From assembly GCF_001424875.1 (NCBI RefSeq), contig NZ_LMCT01000003.1, forward strand, positions 63,411-127,410: DNA of 64,000 nt, written 5' to 3'. Positions within the stretch are counted from its first letter, which is position 1; every line of letters starts with the position of its first letter. The position numbers and the translations under genes were made by a program. The notes below the pieces were generated by a model. The model was not told the DNA's origin and did no database searches. It worked only from the letters and a program-made list of their open reading frames with translations. This DNA is from Kitasatospora sp. Root107 (GTDB lineage: Bacteria > Actinomycetota > Actinomycetes > Streptomycetales > Streptomycetaceae). Below, piece after piece: positions 26,027-34,037 of this stretch.

Positions 26027-28159
26027 ATGTCCTGGTTTACGGCCCTGCGTGACAGCGTGCGCGCCGGGTTGAAGGTGGACCGGACGCTCTCCAACCCCAA
26101 GCGCGCGCTGCGCGGAGCCGTCGCAGCCGCGCTGGTGGTCTTCCCCACCCTGGCGCTGGCCGGTCCTGGACCGGCCACCTCCGCCGCGATGGGCGCCTTC
26201 ATCGCGGGCACCGCGACCTTCCAGCGCAGCTTCCGTCCGCGCGCCTCGCTGGCCCTCGCCGCGGGGATCGGACTGGGCGTCAGCACCTTCTGCGGCTACC
26301 TCGCGGTCGGCATCCCCGGCGCCTTCCCGGTGCTGCTCGCGGTCTGGGCCTTCGCCGCCGGGCTGGCCTGGTCGATCGGCCCGACCGGCGGCGTCGTCGC
26401 CAGCACCACGGTCTCGGTGATGCTGGTGGTGGTCCAACTGCCCGTCAGCGTGCCCACCGCGCTGGGCCACGGGCTGCTCTGCGCGCTCGGCGGCGGCACC
26501 CAGGCGCTGGTGGTCACGCTCTGGCCGATCGAGAGCTGGCGGGCCCAGCGGGACGCCCTCGCCGACACCTATGCCGAACTCGCCCACTACGCCCGCCGGC
26601 TACGCCAGGACCCGGTCGCGCACGTCGACCCGGCCCCGTTCATCCTGGCCAGGCAGGCCGCCACGCTGACCCCCTGGCAGGCCAGGCACCGCCCGGGCGA
26701 ACTCAAGGGGCTGCGCGGCATCGCCGAACGCGTCCGCCCCACCCTGGCCGCGCTCGCCGACCCCAAGGTCGGCGCCCCCGCCGAGGGCCCCGAACGGGAC
26801 CGGGCCCGCGAGATCCTGGCCGCCGCCGCCGAGGCGATGGACGCGCTGGCCCGGGCGATCCGTACCGGCGACCCGCTCCGACTGCCCAAGTCCACCCCCG
26901 CGCTCACCATGGTCGGCCGCGAGTCCAAGGACGCCGAGGACGGCCGCGGCGTGCTCACCGGCGCCGCCCGCCGCTCCGCCCGGCGGCTCACCAGCCTGAT
27001 CCGCAAGGCCGTCGACACCCTGGACAAGCAGGACCAGGACACCGTCAGCAGCCCGGTGGTCGGCCCCGGCCTGCAGCGACCCTCGCTGTTCCGGCTGCTG
27101 CCGGTCGTCGCTCTGGCCGTCCGCCGCCAGCTCCAGCCGCGCTCGGCGGTCTTCCAGCACGCCGTCCGGCTCTCCTGCGTGGTCACCGCCGCCTACCTGG
27201 CCGCCAAACTGCTCCACCTGCACCACGGCTACTGGGCCCCGCTGACCGCCGCCATGGTGATGCGGCCCGACTTCGCCCAGACCTACAGCCGGGGCGTGGC
27301 CCGGCTGGCCGGCACCGTGGTCGGCGTCGCGGTCAGCACCGCCGTGGTCCAGCTCTTCGACCCCGGCCAGTGGCTCTCCGCCGCACTGGCCGTGGTCTTC
27401 ATCGGCGGCGCTTTCCTCACCCTCCGTACGGGCTACGCGGTGATGACCGCCTGCGTCTCCAGCTACGTGGTCTTCCTGCTCGGTCTGCAGCCGGGAGACC
27501 CGCTGCAGACCGCCGCCGAACGGATCACCCTGACCCTGCTCGGCGGCTCCATCGCCCTGCTCGCCTACGCCCTCTTCCCCACCTGGCAGACCGCCCGCCT
27601 GGCCGAGCGGCTGGCTGAGTGGCTGGCCGCCGCCGGACGGTACGCCGCTGCGGTGCTGGTGGTCTTCGGCGACCCGGCCGGAGCGGAGCACCGGGACGTG
27701 CGGACCGCCCTGCTGGACTCCAGGGAGGCCCGCTCCGAGCTGCTCCAGGCGATCGAACGGGCCGACGCGGAGCCGGTGCGGCACGACTCGCACCTGCCCG
27801 AACTGTCCCGCAAGCAGATCGACCGGGCCCGCGCCGCGATCGGACTGCTCGGCCGTAGCGCCGTCCTGATGGAGGCTCACCTGCCACCCGAGGACGCCGA
27901 CCCGGTGCCCGGCGCGGCGGAGTTCGCCGAGGAGCTGCGGGACGCCACCGCGATCGCCGCCGCCGCCCTGCTGGTCGGCGACCCGGTCGACCTGACCGGG
28001 CTGCGGGCCGCCCACCGGCACTGGGACGACCGGCTGGCCGTGCTGCCCGCCACCGACCGGGTCGAGGTGGCCAGGGCGGGTTCCCGCCTGCTGCTCTCCG
28101 CCCTCACCGACCTCGAGAAGGCCACCCGGGCCAGGCGCCCCGTACCCTCGGGGGCGTGA
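26027..28159 (+). CDS. FUSC family (aromatic acid exporter-like) membrane protein
   Basis: The 710-residue protein has two blocks of membrane helices (about 25-165 and 375-540) separated and followed by cytoplasmic helical regions, the two-half layout of FUSC/AaeB-type transporters. Recognisable pieces are GAFIAGTATFQRSFRPR and GYWAPLTAAMVMRPDFAQTYSRG with GVARLAGTVVGVA. The family exports aromatic acids and related compounds; the substrate here is unknown. ATG 26027. Its stop overlaps the TrmH gene by 4 bases. Confidence 0.85.
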   Translation: MSWFTALRDSVRAGLKVDRTLSNPKRALRGAVAAALVVFPTLALAGPGPATSAAMGAFIAGTATFQRSFRPRASLALAAGIGLGVSTFCGYLAVGIPGAFPVLLAVWAFAAGLAWSIGPTGGVVASTTVSVMLVVVQLPVSVPTALGHGLLCALGGGTQALVVTLWPIESWRAQRDALADTYAELAHYARRLRQDPVAHVDPAPFILARQAATLTPWQARHRPGELKGLRGIAERVRPTLAALADPKVGAPAEGPERDRAREILAAAAEAMDALARAIRTGDPLRLPKSTPALTMVGRESKDAEDGRGVLTGAARRSARRLTSLIRKAVDTLDKQDQDTVSSPVVGPGLQRPSLFRLLPVVALAVRRQLQPRSAVFQHAVRLSCVVTAAYLAAKLLHLHHGYWAPLTAAMVMRPDFAQTYSRGVARLAGTVVGVAVSTAVVQLFDPGQWLSAALAVVFIGGAFLTLRTGYAVMTACVSSYVVFLLGLQPGDPLQTAAERITLTLLGGSIALLAYALFPTWQTARLAERLAEWLAAAGRYAAAVLVVFGDPAGAEHRDVRTALLDSREARSELLQAIERADAEPVRHDSHLPELSRKQIDRARAAIGLLGRSAVLMEAHLPPEDADPVPGAAEFAEELRDATAIAAAALLVGDPVDLTGLRAAHRHWDDRLAVLPATDRVEVARAGSRLLLSALTDLEKATRARRPVPSGA

Positions 28160-28824
28160 GCAGCAGCATCGGTACCCCGCACGCGGGCGAGCAGTACGAC
28201 GACGCCTTCGTCCCCTCCGGCACCGACGACCGTGAGATCGGCGTCGGCCCGCACCCCGAACCCTGGCCGGCCGGTCCGCAGTACGACCCCGAGCTGCTCG
28301 CCCACGGGGACCGACGCAACGTCACCGACCAGTACCGCTACTGGACCCGGGAGGCGATCGTCGCCGACCTGGACACCCGGCGGCACGGCTTCCACGTCGC
28401 GGTGGAGAACTGGCAGCACGACTTCAACATCGGCTCGGTGGTCCGCACCGCCAACGCCTTCCTCACCGCCGAGGTGCACATCGTCGGCCGCCGCCGCTGG
28501 AACCGGCGCGGCGCCATGGTCACCGACCGGTACCAGCACGTCCGCCACCACGACTCGGTCGCCACCCTGGCCGCCTTCGCGACCGCCCACGACCTCCCGA
28601 TCATCGGCATCGACAACCTCCCCGGCGCCGTCCCGATCGAGACCTTCCCACTGCCCGCCCGCTGCATCCTGCTCTTCGGCCAGGAGGGCCCGGGCCTCAC
28701 CGAGGAGGCCTGGGCCCACGCCACCGCCGTCTGCTCCATCGCCCAGTACGGCTCCACCCGCTCCATCAACGCGGGGGCGGCGGCCGCCATCGCCATGCAC
28801 AGCTGGATCCGCACCCACGCATAA
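28156..28824 (+). CDS. TrmH/SpoU-family RNA methyltransferase
   Basis: This 222-residue SPOUT enzyme has the three family motifs: FNIGSVVRTANAF (motif 1), LLFGQEGPGL (motif 2) and SINAGAAAAIAMHSW (motif 3), which form the knotted SAM site. An N-terminal stretch of about 60 residues precedes it. The target is a tRNA or rRNA 2'-O-ribose, not resolvable from sequence. GTG 28156 overlaps the FUSC stop (GTGA). Confidence 0.88.
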   Translation: MSSSIGTPHAGEQYDDAFVPSGTDDREIGVGPHPEPWPAGPQYDPELLAHGDRRNVTDQYRYWTREAIVADLDTRRHGFHVAVENWQHDFNIGSVVRTANAFLTAEVHIVGRRRWNRRGAMVTDRYQHVRHHDSVATLAAFATAHDLPIIGIDNLPGAVPIETFPLPARCILLFGQEGPGLTEEAWAHATAVCSIAQYGSTRSINAGAAAAIAMHSWIRTHA

Positions 28825-28848
28825 GGCAGATGCTTAACCATGTGAGAG

Positions 28849-28964
28849 CAGGGGCTCGGGGAACTGCGACGCCGACCTCGTGCAAGGTCACCGTTGCGTA
28901 GGTGGTCAGGCACTTTCGTATGTGACCCGAACGCCAGATCTCCTCGCAGTTCCCCGAGCCCCTG
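28849..28964 (+). repeat. Dispersed inverted-terminus element, copy A
   Basis: Perfect terminal inverted repeats (GGGGCTCGGGGAACTGCGA at 28851-28869, complement at 28944-28962, extended by CA/TG) flank a 74-bp interior with TGGTCAGGCAC at 28903-28913. It lies between the convergent TrmH and NlpC/P60 genes. Copies B and C share terminus, interior motif and spacing. No open frame in it looks coding. Confidence 0.88.
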
Positions 28965-28982
28965 GACCGTAAATGGTGGAGC

Positions 28983-30245
28983 TCAGCTGAAAAGCAAGCG
29001 CCAGGTGTGCGGCCCCGGAAGGCCGTCCGCTTCGCTGCCGGTCCAGCCCTGGGCGGTCTGGAAGTCGGCGACGTTGCGCCGGTCGCTCTCGGACCAGGCC
29101 GGTCCAGGACCCTCGGTGTAGTGGCCGGCGAAGCCCTTCTTGACCAGCTGTTCGCCCAGCAGCCTGATGGAGTCGTTCGACTGCCCGGGCCCGAAGCTGT
29201 CGGCGCCGGGATAGGCCGGCACCCCACCGGCCGGCGGCGGCGGAGTGACCGCGGCCGGGATGTCCTTGCCCTTGCCGTTGACCAGGTAGTCCCAGGTGTC
29301 CTTGCCCGGCAGGCCGTCGGCCTCGGCATCGCGCCACCCCTGCGCGAGCTGGAACGCCTCGGTCGCCCGTCGGTCCGGCTCGCCCCAACTCGGGTCAGGA
29401 CCCTCGCCGTAGAACCGCCCGGCCCCGCGCTTCACCAGCATCTCGCCGAGCTGCTGCACGTACCGGTTGGACTGGCCGGGCCCGAACTTGTCCGCCCCGG
29501 GGAAGCCCTCCGCCACGGGACCGTCCAGGCCCCGGAAGCGGTAGGCGACGTAGGAGCTGGAGTTGCTCCAGTACGCGTACGGCGTGGCCCGCTTGCGGGT
29601 GCCCGGCCTGGTCTGTTCGTACGCCAGGTACTGGGTCTGCGTCGCATTGGTCCAGCCGCCGAAGATGACGGTGTGTGAGCCCGCCCCGGGGTTGGCCGGG
29701 TTGTTGTAGATCAGTGCGTCGCCGGGCTGGAGCTCGGTGCGGCCGATCCGGGTGGCGAAGTCCGGCAGCGTCCAGGTGGTCTGACTGCTGCCCAGGCCCC
29801 AGGCCATCGAGACGAAGCCGGAGCAGTCCTGCCGGTAGCCGTCGGACCAGTAGCTGCTCATGCTGTACGGCACCTGCTGGTCCACCCAGCGCTGGGCCCG
29901 GGCCAGGATCTCGGTGCGGGTGGTGGCGGCGCCGACGGAGCGCAGTCGGGGCGCCAGTTCGGCCGACCGGCCGAACAGCGGGCTGACCGCGCCCTGCGGG
30001 TTGGATCCTGCGGCGCTGCCGCTGGGCTGCGGGGCGGGCGTGGCGCCGGCTGCTCCGGCGGCCGCACTGCCGCCGAGGACGGTGCCGACTGCGGCGACCA
30101 GGACCGCCGCCCGGCGGGCGCCCCGGGCCGAACGGTGGCCGCCGTCGGCCGGACCGGCCCCGTGCATCCGGGCCAGCCGCCGGGCCGAGCAGCCCGCACA
30201 GGCACAGCTCTGGTCCGGTTCTATCTCGGTGAACTCGATCAGCAC
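28983..30245 (-). CDS. NlpC/P60-like amidase with two peptidoglycan-binding repeats
   Basis: A 420-residue protein. The N-terminus carries a Cys cluster (C14, C16, C19 in QSCACAGCSARR), then a basic stretch and a hydrophobic segment (about 45-68), consistent with a membrane anchor or delayed signal. An NlpC/P60-like domain follows (about 105-240) with Cys141 (RQDCSGFV) and His191 (GSHTVIFGGW). Two similar repeats (about 249-325 and 346-420) share FPGAD/YPGAD, FGPGQSN, LGExLVKxG and GLPGxxTW, typical of actinobacterial PG-binding modules. It probably cleaves or remodels wall peptides outside the membrane. GTG 30245 has AGGAGAGG about 15 bases and AGGG 6 bases upstream. Confidence 0.82.
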   Translation of the reverse strand: MLIEFTEIEPDQSCACAGCSARRLARMHGAGPADGGHRSARGARRAAVLVAAVGTVLGGSAAAGAAGATPAPQPSGSAAGSNPQGAVSPLFGRSAELAPRLRSVGAATTRTEILARAQRWVDQQVPYSMSSYWSDGYRQDCSGFVSMAWGLGSSQTTWTLPDFATRIGRTELQPGDALIYNNPANPGAGSHTVIFGGWTNATQTQYLAYEQTRPGTRKRATPYAYWSNSSSYVAYRFRGLDGPVAEGFPGADKFGPGQSNRYVQQLGEMLVKRGAGRFYGEGPDPSWGEPDRRATEAFQLAQGWRDAEADGLPGKDTWDYLVNGKGKDIPAAVTPPPPAGGVPAYPGADSFGPGQSNDSIRLLGEQLVKKGFAGHYTEGPGPAWSESDRRNVADFQTAQGWTGSEADGLPGPHTWRLLFS

Positions 30246-30334
30246 GTCTGACCCTGCCTCTCCTCGGGTGTGCCGGAGGAGATGTGTTCCACCGTGAGCT
30301 GTCGGTGTATCAGGAGAAAGGTCACAAATAGGAT

Positions 30335-31213
30335 TTATGCCTGAATGATCGGCGGATTGGCGGGGGAGTACTCGGGCTCGCTCCACGTGAGCGGGCTGGC
30401 GTGGGCCAGCTCGACCACCCGCTCGACGGTGAACCACACCGTGCGGTCGGCGTCCGGCTCGGCCCGGCCGGAGACCAGCAGGGCGCCGCCGGTCTCCCAG
30501 TCGGGCAGCAGCAGCCCGGCGGCGGGGTTCAGCTCCAGATTCCCCAGGGTCATGAACATGTTGTTGCCCGGGTAGTCGGGCCAGCTCAGCAGCTCGGGGC
30601 CGTGGACGGAGAGGAAGCCCGGGTGCCCGCCCCGGTGCGAGGCGTCCACCCGGCCGTCCGGTCCGGCCGTGGCGACGAAGAAGGTGTCGGTGGTGGTCGC
30701 CACGAGCTGCTGGACGGTACTGAGCCGGGATCCCGAGCCGAGCAGCTCGGGGGTCGACGGGGTGTCCAGCGGGTGCCGGCGCTGGATGTACTTCGGGCAG
30801 TTGGCGTACACCTGCTCGGCGGTGATCAGCAGCCCGCCCCGGCCGTCCGGGACGGAGCGGCCGTTCAGCCGCATCCGCCGCCGTCCCGCCGGATCCAGCG
30901 CGATGGTGCCGACCTCGGCCGGGGTCTCCAGCACCGCCGCCAGCGGGTCACCGGGCACCGGACGGGCCGCCACCGCGAGCGTGTTCTCGCCGTCGGCCGC
31001 CAGGAACCCGGCGGGCCCGCTGAGCATGCTCGCCCAGACCCGCCCCTCGCGGTCGGTGGCACCCACCACCAGCGTCCGACGGTCACTCAGGAACCGGGCG
31101 GCCACGGCCGGGATGACCGCACCGATGCCCCGGCCGACATGCGCCGCCCGGTCCTGCACCCCGGCTCGGGCCTGCACCGCGCGCTCGCCCGGGTGGAAGG
31201 TCTCGACAGTCAT
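30335..31213 (-). CDS. Pyridoxamine 5'-phosphate oxidase-like flavin-binding protein
   Basis: The 292-residue protein belongs to the PNPOx-like split-barrel flavin family. It shows two half-repeats: FLSDRRTLVVGATDREGRVWASML with a downstream GTIALDPAGRRRMRLNG, and TDTFFVATAGPDGRVDASHRGG with NNMFMTLGNLELNPAAGLLL. Members reduce or bind flavin or F420-linked substrates; the specific reaction is unknown. ATG 31213 has GGAGGCGG upstream. It is 29 bases downstream of the VOC gene on the same strand, so both are probably one transcript. Confidence 0.85.
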   Translation of the reverse strand: MTVETFHPGERAVQARAGVQDRAAHVGRGIGAVIPAVAARFLSDRRTLVVGATDREGRVWASMLSGPAGFLAADGENTLAVAARPVPGDPLAAVLETPAEVGTIALDPAGRRRMRLNGRSVPDGRGGLLITAEQVYANCPKYIQRRHPLDTPSTPELLGSGSRLSTVQQLVATTTDTFFVATAGPDGRVDASHRGGHPGFLSVHGPELLSWPDYPGNNMFMTLGNLELNPAAGLLLPDWETGGALLVSGRAEPDADRTVWFTVERVVELAHASPLTWSEPEYSPANPPIIQA

Positions 31214-31242
31214 CGTGGTCCGCCTCCCGATCGCAGTTGGCT

Positions 31243-31680
31243 TTAGAAGAAGCCGCAGGTCGGAGCAGCCGCGACCGGAGCGGGAGTGCCCTCCAGACCG
31301 GCCGGGGCGTAGATCTCCAGCCGGATGCCGTCGGGGTCGGTGAAGAAGATCCCCCCGGAGCCCGCGCCTTCGCCGTGCGGGACGACGCCGTCGTACGCGA
31401 ACTCGGCGCCCAGCGCGCGCAACCGCGCCTCGGCGGCGCGTACCTCGTCCAGCGACTCGACCTGGAAGGAGAGGTGGTGCAGGCCGGCGGTGCCGGTGTC
31501 GAAACGTTCCTTGCTCTGCTGCCAGAGCGTCAGCAGCAGCTTGCCGTCCAGCGCCAGGAAGGCGAAGCGGCGGTCCGCCTCGGTCCCCTCACCGGCCAGT
31601 TCCAGGCCGAGAACCTCCCGGTAGAAGGCGATGGAACGGGTGACATCGGTGACGTTGAGCCCGACGTGGCCAGTCTGCAT
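31243..31680 (-). CDS. VOC family (glyoxalase-like) protein
   Basis: A 145-residue vicinal-oxygen-chelate protein with the paired beta-alpha-beta modules: HVGLNVTDVTRSIAFYREVLGL and LHHLSFQVESLDEV, ending in FTDPDGIRLEIYAP. His5, the second-module His and the C-terminal Glu are likely metal ligands. Substrate unknown (glyoxalase, dioxygenase or resistance type). ATG 31680 with GGGAGCTG upstream. It is divergent from a CGNR regulator gene across an operator-like repeat and followed by the PNPOx gene. Confidence 0.87.
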   Translation of the reverse strand: MQTGHVGLNVTDVTRSIAFYREVLGLELAGEGTEADRRFAFLALDGKLLLTLWQQSKERFDTGTAGLHHLSFQVESLDEVRAAEARLRALGAEFAYDGVVPHGEGAGSGGIFFTDPDGIRLEIYAPAGLEGTPAPVAAAPTCGFF

Positions 31681-31702
31681 GACAGCTCCCGAAGCGAAGT
31701 GG

Positions 31703-31774
31703 CTAACCTGTACTAGCGATCATAGAGGTTAGATATTCGGGGCGTCAACCATTACTGATGGGCGAACCGGTTAG
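31703..31774. promoter_or_regulatory. Candidate operator for the CGNR regulator
   Basis: CTAACCT (31703-31709) and AGGTTAG (31726-31732) form a perfect inverted repeat 16 bases apart, and a third GGTTAG lies at 31769-31774. The sites sit between the divergent VOC and CGNR genes in an AT-rich patch (GTACTAG, CATAGA) that could hold both promoters. Confidence 0.5.
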
Positions 31775-31790
31775 AAGTAGACTCGGCGTC

Positions 31791-32342
31791 ATGGCAGACC
31801 CCCGTGACCCGCGCCCCCTGCTCGGCGAGCCGCTCTCGCTCGACCTGCTGAACACGCGTTGGAACGGCGGAGGTGTCCAGGACCTGCTGGCCAGGCCGGA
31901 CGGCTACGGGATCTGGCTCTCCTCGGCCGGCCTCGCCGACCGCTGCCCCGCAGATGCCGCCGGCCTGGCCGCCGCCCTGACCACCCGGGACGCCCTGGCC
32001 GGCCTGGTCCGGGCCGCCGAGGAGCAGCGCGAACCCGAACTGGACGCGCTGAACCAGGTCCTGGCCCACGGCCGGCTCCGCCACGCCCTCACCCCGGCCG
32101 GCCCCACCGAAACCGTCGAGGTCGACTCCCCCGAGTGGCTGGCCGCCTGGCTCGCCGCCGACGACTACCTGTCCCTACTCCGGCAGGGCGCCCACCGCAT
32201 CAAGGCCTGCGCGCACGAGAGCTGCATCCTGCACTTCTTCGACACCTCGCAGAACGGCCGCCGCCGCTGGTGCTCCATGGCCATCTGCGGCAACCGCGCC
32301 AAGGCCGCGCGCCACTACGAAGGCAGGCGCTCAACCACGTGA
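31791..32342 (+). CDS. CGNR zinc-finger (ABATE) transcription regulator
   Basis: The 183-residue protein has an N-terminal ABATE region (LGEPLSLDLLNTRW) and a C-terminal CGNR zinc finger: CAHESCILHFFDTSQ, then RRRWCSMAICGNRAKAARHY. CGNR proteins are putative DNA-binding regulators. ATG 31791 gives the usual start; the ribosome site is poor, so leaderless translation is possible. It probably regulates itself and the divergent VOC-PNPOx pair. Element copy B begins 5 bases after the stop. Confidence 0.85.
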   Translation: MADPRDPRPLLGEPLSLDLLNTRWNGGGVQDLLARPDGYGIWLSSAGLADRCPADAAGLAAALTTRDALAGLVRAAEEQREPELDALNQVLAHGRLRHALTPAGPTETVEVDSPEWLAAWLAADDYLSLLRQGAHRIKACAHESCILHFFDTSQNGRRRWCSMAICGNRAKAARHYEGRRSTT

Positions 32343-32346
32343 AACC

Positions 32347-32455
32347 GGGGGCTCGGGGAACTGCGACGCCGACCTCAGGAGCGTTCAACGTACGTAAATG
32401 GTCAGGCACTTTCGCAGTGACCCGAACGCCAGATCTCCTCGCAGTTCCCCAACCA
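32347..32455 (+). repeat. Dispersed inverted-terminus element, copy B
   Basis: The left arm is identical to copy A (32348-32366). The right arm keeps TCGCAGTTCCCC (32439-32450) and then diverges. TGGTCAGGCAC lies at 32399-32409, and the stretch TGACCCGAACGCCAGATCTC is identical to copy A. It lies between the convergent CGNR and monooxygenase genes. Confidence 0.87.
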
Positions 32456-32465
32456 GGCGCCCTGC

Positions 32466-33938
32466 CTACAGCTCTGCCCCGAGCAGGCGGACCAGCGCCG
32501 CCCGGATCTCCGCCCGGCTCGGATCGACACCCGCCCAGGCCGCGTGCCCGTCCGGACGGACCAGAAGCACCGTGTCGCGGAGCTTCCCGTGCGGCGAGGC
32601 CGGTGCGGCGGTGACCAGCCGGTCGGCCCAGGGTTCGACCACCGGCTGCTGGTCGTCGTTGGAGACCAGCACGGCCCGGCCGCCCCGGAGCGCCTCGTAC
32701 AGCCGGGACGGTGCGCCGGGCTCGTCCACGGCGAGCCGCAGGTCGGGAATCCGGCGGCCGACCAGGCGGTGGGAGTCCTTCGGGGCGGGGTACTGGACGG
32801 CGATCCCGGAGACCTGACGGGCACCCAACTCGCCCAGCGGGCCGAGCAGGTTGGCCGCCGAGACCAGGGTGGACCGCAGCAGCCTGGTCGGTACCGAGTT
32901 GGCCAGCGCCAGCCGGACCAGTGCGCCCGAGCTGCGGACGGCGGCCCGCCCGACCGGGTGACGCTCCGTCTGGTAGGTGTCCAGCAGGGCGTCGGGGGCC
33001 CAGCCCCGGACCGCGCCGACCAGCTTCCAGCTCAGGTTGGCGGCGTCCTGCAGCCCGGTGTTCATGCCCTGCCCGCCCGCCGGGGAGTGGCAGTGCGCGG
33101 CGTCCCCGGCCAGGAAGACCCGTCCGGAACGGTAGTTGGGCACCTGGCGCTCGTCGCTGTGGAACCGGGACACCCAGCGGGCGTCGTGCAGCCCGTGGTC
33201 GACCCCGAAGGCGTCCTGGGTGATCCGGCTGATCTCACCGAGCTCCACCGGTGCGCCGTCCGGGAGTTGGCGGTTCCGGTCCCAGGCGATCACCCGGTAC
33301 CAGCCGTCGCCGAACGGCACCAGGAAGGCGAAGCCGTTCTCCCCGGCGGCGACCGTGAGCGTCTCGGTGGGCGGGTGCTCCAGCCGGACGTCGGCCAGCA
33401 GCACCGAACTCACCACGGACTCCCCGGGGTACGGAATCCCCAGCAGGTCGCGCACCGAGCTGCGCACGCCGTCAGCGCCGACCGCGTAGCCGGCCCGGTA
33501 GCTCTCGCCGCTCCTGGTCTCCAGCTCGACGCCCTCGGCGTCCTGCCGCAGCCCGGTCACCTCTGCGCCCCGGACCAGCACCGCCCCGGCCTTCACGGCC
33601 CGCTCCTGGAGCAGCCGTTCGACGTTGTACTGCGGGGTGATCAGCACGAACGGGAACCGGCTGGGCAGCTTGCCCAGCTCCACCTTGAGGCTCCCAAACA
33701 GCCGCAGGTCTGACAGCGGCGTCCCGGTGGCGATCAGCTCGTCGGCCAGCCCCCGGGCATCCAGCTGCTCCAGGGTCCGGGCGTGCACGGCGAAGGCCCG
33801 GGTGAGATTGGACTCGGTGCCGCGCTTCTCCAGCACGGTCACCCGCAGTCCGGCGGTGGCCAGGTCACCGGCCAGCAGGAGCCCGGTCGGGCCCGCGCCG
33901 ACGATCACCACGTCGGAGGCCAGCTGATTGTCGGACAT
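32466..33938 (-). CDS. FAD-dependent aromatic monooxygenase (PheA/TfdB type)
   Basis: The 490-residue flavoprotein has the N-terminal FAD dinucleotide motif (VVIVGAGPTGLLLAGDLA), the central DG motif (GYAVGADGVRSSVRDLLG) and the GD motif (LAGDAAHCHSPAGGQGMNTG). These define NAD(P)H-dependent phenol or polyketide hydroxylases. The C-terminal thioredoxin-like region (about 375-490) ends in RLLGAEL. The substrate is unknown and no polyketide genes are nearby. ATG 33938 with GGGAG 5 bases upstream. Confidence 0.9.
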   Translation of the reverse strand: MSDNQLASDVVIVGAGPTGLLLAGDLATAGLRVTVLEKRGTESNLTRAFAVHARTLEQLDARGLADELIATGTPLSDLRLFGSLKVELGKLPSRFPFVLITPQYNVERLLQERAVKAGAVLVRGAEVTGLRQDAEGVELETRSGESYRAGYAVGADGVRSSVRDLLGIPYPGESVVSSVLLADVRLEHPPTETLTVAAGENGFAFLVPFGDGWYRVIAWDRNRQLPDGAPVELGEISRITQDAFGVDHGLHDARWVSRFHSDERQVPNYRSGRVFLAGDAAHCHSPAGGQGMNTGLQDAANLSWKLVGAVRGWAPDALLDTYQTERHPVGRAAVRSSGALVRLALANSVPTRLLRSTLVSAANLLGPLGELGARQVSGIAVQYPAPKDSHRLVGRRIPDLRLAVDEPGAPSRLYEALRGGRAVLVSNDDQQPVVEPWADRLVTAAPASPHGKLRDTVLLVRPDGHAAWAGVDPSRAEIRAALVRLLGAEL

Positions 33939-34037
33939 GCCATCTCCCGTTGATCGGACCAGCGTTCGGCTCGGCTCAGCACCTGAGCCTTCTAAGCTCC
34001 CTCTCAGCCTTCCATCATCGCGGGCCCATCAGACACT

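Noticed and set aside
32200..32409. Small frames starting MPDHLR inside and beside the dispersed elements
   Set aside because: They end in the element arms and are not preserved as coding across copies; a shared non-coding element explains the similarity.
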